7,515 nucleotides of DNA, taken from assembly GCA_021774995.1 (NCBI GenBank), contig JAJFIM010000459.1:1-7515 (forward strand), read 5' to 3'. Source of the stretch: Alphaproteobacteria bacterium. Its GTDB lineage: Bacteria; Pseudomonadota; Alphaproteobacteria; SMXP01. Shown piece after piece: positions 5,908 to 7,515 of this stretch. Made by a program: the position numbers and the translations under genes. A model generated the notes under the pieces. That model was given only the letters and a program-made list of their open reading frames with translations, was not told where the DNA came from and did not search any database. Position 1 is the stretch's first letter, and the number at the start of each line of letters is the position of its first letter.

Positions 5908-7497
5908 TTAGGACTCGTTATCGGGATATTCATGATGGGCCAGATTGCCAAAACGGGTGATATTTGCTTCAAAGGACAATTCAATTGTTCCTGTTGGACC
6001 ATGGCGTTGTTTGCCGATGATCACATCCGCCTTACCGTGCGACAGCTCCATTCGTTGCTGCCACTCGATCATCTTATCGAGATCGGTTTCGGACGGCTTG
6101 GTGCGCTCAACATAATATTCTTCGCGATAAACGAACATCACCACATCGGCATCTTGCTCAATGGAACCGGATTCACGCAAGTCAGCCAGTTGAGGCCGCT
6201 TGTCATCGCGATCTTCCACTTTACGTGAGAGTTGGGACAAGGCCAGCACCGGAACATTAAGGTCTTTTGCCAGCGCTTTCAGCCCTTGCGTAATCTCAGT
6301 TACTTCCTGCACGCGTCCATCGTTACGCCGCCCAGATGCAGAAACGAGTTGCAGATAATCAACGATGATAAGATCCAGGCCTTGCTGCCTTTGCAAACGC
6401 CTGGCGCGTGCGGCCAAAGCCGCGATTGAAAGTCCGCCAGTATCGTCAATATAAAGAGGGACATTTTCTATCTGGCGGGCGGCTTCCGCAAAGGTACGAA
6501 ACTCATCGTCCGTGATATCGCCTTTGCGTAATTTACTGGAAGGGATGCCAGACTGTTCGGCGAGGAGCCGTGTGGCCAATTGTTCAGCCGACATTTCGAG
6601 TGAATAAAATGCGACAATGCCGCCGTCAAGAGCTTTGCGCGAACCATCAGCACTCTTGCCTTCCCGATATCTGCGCGACACATTAAAAGCTATATTGGTG
6701 GCCAGAGCCGTTTTGCCCATGGAAGGGCGTCCAGCCAAGATCACCAGGTCAGATTTGTGTAAACCTCCCAATTGGCGATCCATATCGATCAGGCCGGTGG
6801 AAATGCCGGAGAGGCCTTCACTTTGAAAAGCCCTGTTGATTGTTTCGATCGAGTTTTCTACTGCTTTGCCAAAGCTTTGAAAGCCTCCTTCATAGCGCCC
6901 GCTTTCAGCTAGCTCATAAAGATTATGCTCGGCCTTTTCGATCTGTTGCCCTGGCGTTTCTTCCACTTCCAAATTAGCAGCTGTTACGGCCATTTCTTCG
7001 CCAACCCGCATCAGGCCGCGCCGCTGATAAAGCTCGAACACCGCACGGGCGTATTCAGGCGCATTCATCAATGTGGGGGCGGCGCCCGCCAGGCGCGCCA
7101 AATAAGCGGCGCCGCCCACTTCGCTCATAGCGGCGTCGTCTTCGAAATAAGATTTTAGTGTTATGGGAGAGGCAAGCTGACCTCTTCTAATCAACTCGGA
7201 TAAAGAGTGAAAAATTCGCTGATGTAATGGATCAAAAAAATGATGGGCGTTGAGAGTATCCGAAATCCGATAGAAGGCTTCGTTATTGATTAAGATTGCG
7301 CCTAGAAGAGCTTGTTCCGCCTCAATATTATTGGGCGCTATTTTGAAATCGTCAGGCTGGCCTTCTAAATGGTAGGCGCCCATAACAGGATGCGACAACC
7401 CGATGCCGCCCTGATCATGCGATCTTTCGGGTGCGCCCAGTGGCGAAACTTTATCTGCATGCTCTGGCAGAGGGGGGGTGGGATCTTCAGTATCCAT
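5908..7497 (-). CDS. dnaB: Replicative DNA helicase DnaB
   Basis: Hexameric 5'-3' helicase that unwinds DNA at the replication fork and recruits primase. Of 529 residues, about 1-52 are a Pro/Asp/Glu-rich extension with no family match. The DnaB N-terminal domain begins at PNNIEAEQALLGAIL (55-69) and runs to about 160. A linker leads to the RecA-like domain with Walker A GRPSMGKT (257-264 region), FYSLEMS (297-303), Walker B LIIVDYLQL (376-384), the SQLSRKVEDRDDKRP block (421-435) and the GKQRHGPTG loop (495-503) with the arginine-finger region. Loops near 276-293 and 465-485 are longer than in E. coli DnaB and resemble the alphaproteobacterial form. No intein interrupts it. The ATG at 7497 is the first in the window, but the frame is open to the right edge and no strong RBS is visible, so the start is less sure than the gene; Met39 is another option. 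Confidence 0.97.
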   Translation of the reverse strand: MDTEDPTPPLPEHADKVSPLGAPERSHDQGGIGLSHPVMGAYHLEGQPDDFKIAPNNIEAEQALLGAILINNEAFYRISDTLNAHHFFDPLHQRIFHSLSELIRRGQLASPITLKSYFEDDAAMSEVGGAAYLARLAGAAPTLMNAPEYARAVFELYQRRGLMRVGEEMAVTAANLEVEETPGQQIEKAEHNLYELAESGRYEGGFQSFGKAVENSIETINRAFQSEGLSGISTGLIDMDRQLGGLHKSDLVILAGRPSMGKTALATNIAFNVSRRYREGKSADGSRKALDGGIVAFYSLEMSAEQLATRLLAEQSGIPSSKLRKGDITDDEFRTFAEAARQIENVPLYIDDTGGLSIAALAARARRLQRQQGLDLIIVDYLQLVSASGRRNDGRVQEVTEITQGLKALAKDLNVPVLALSQLSRKVEDRDDKRPQLADLRESGSIEQDADVVMFVYREEYYVERTKPSETDLDKMIEWQQRMELSHGKADVIIGKQRHGPTGTIELSFEANITRFGNLAHHEYPDNES

Positions 7498-7515
7498 AGC
7501 CCATCTTAAGCCATG

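Noticed and set aside
5932..6429. Two plus-strand reading frames (98 and 65 residues) within dnaB
   Set aside because: They are antisense to conserved DnaB motifs, with no own promoter, RBS or recognisable domain; shadow frames.

Overview
This window reads as a stretch of an alphaproteobacterial chromosome of moderate GC content. Seven of its eight genes lie on the minus strand and are recognisable housekeeping genes. In transcription order (right to left) they are dnaB (replicative helicase), alr (alanine racemase), an MlaE-like permease, an MlaF-like ABC ATPase, radA, cvpA and the 5' part of purF, which runs off the left edge. The alphaproteobacterial assignment rests on two things: the DnaB carries the longer loops I associate with that class, and the dnaB-alr and radA-cvpA-purF neighbourhoods are familiar from it. 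I cannot name a genus.

Right part (3100-7497): dnaB is followed by a 116-bp gap with a candidate promoter. Then come alr, mlaE and mlaF with gaps of only 21 and 13 bp, which looks like one transcript joining D-alanine supply for peptidoglycan with an envelope-lipid transporter core. The MlaEF pair has no MCE (MlaD), MlaB or MlaC partner in the window. Middle (2566-3099): this is the only place where the minus-strand series is broken. A short plus-strand gene lies here, divergent from radA and convergent with mlaF. It matches no family I recognise. In frame upstream of its first canonical start codon lies what looks like a lipoprotein signal peptide ending in M-G-A-C, so the gene may start at a non-standard AUC codon or may have lost its start. 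Left part (1-2565): radA and cvpA are 15 bp apart, and cvpA and purF are 71 bp apart. The purF leader can form an interrupted hairpin that includes its only Shine-Dalgarno-like motif.

Overall this is mostly a core-genome region. There are no mobile elements, tRNA or rRNA genes, CRISPR arrays or phage genes. The parts most worth a second look are the small plus-strand putative lipoprotein with its start problem, the placement of an MlaEF core without visible partners between alr and radA, and the purF leader structure. No intergenic stretch exceeds about 130 bp, so no long region is left unexplained.
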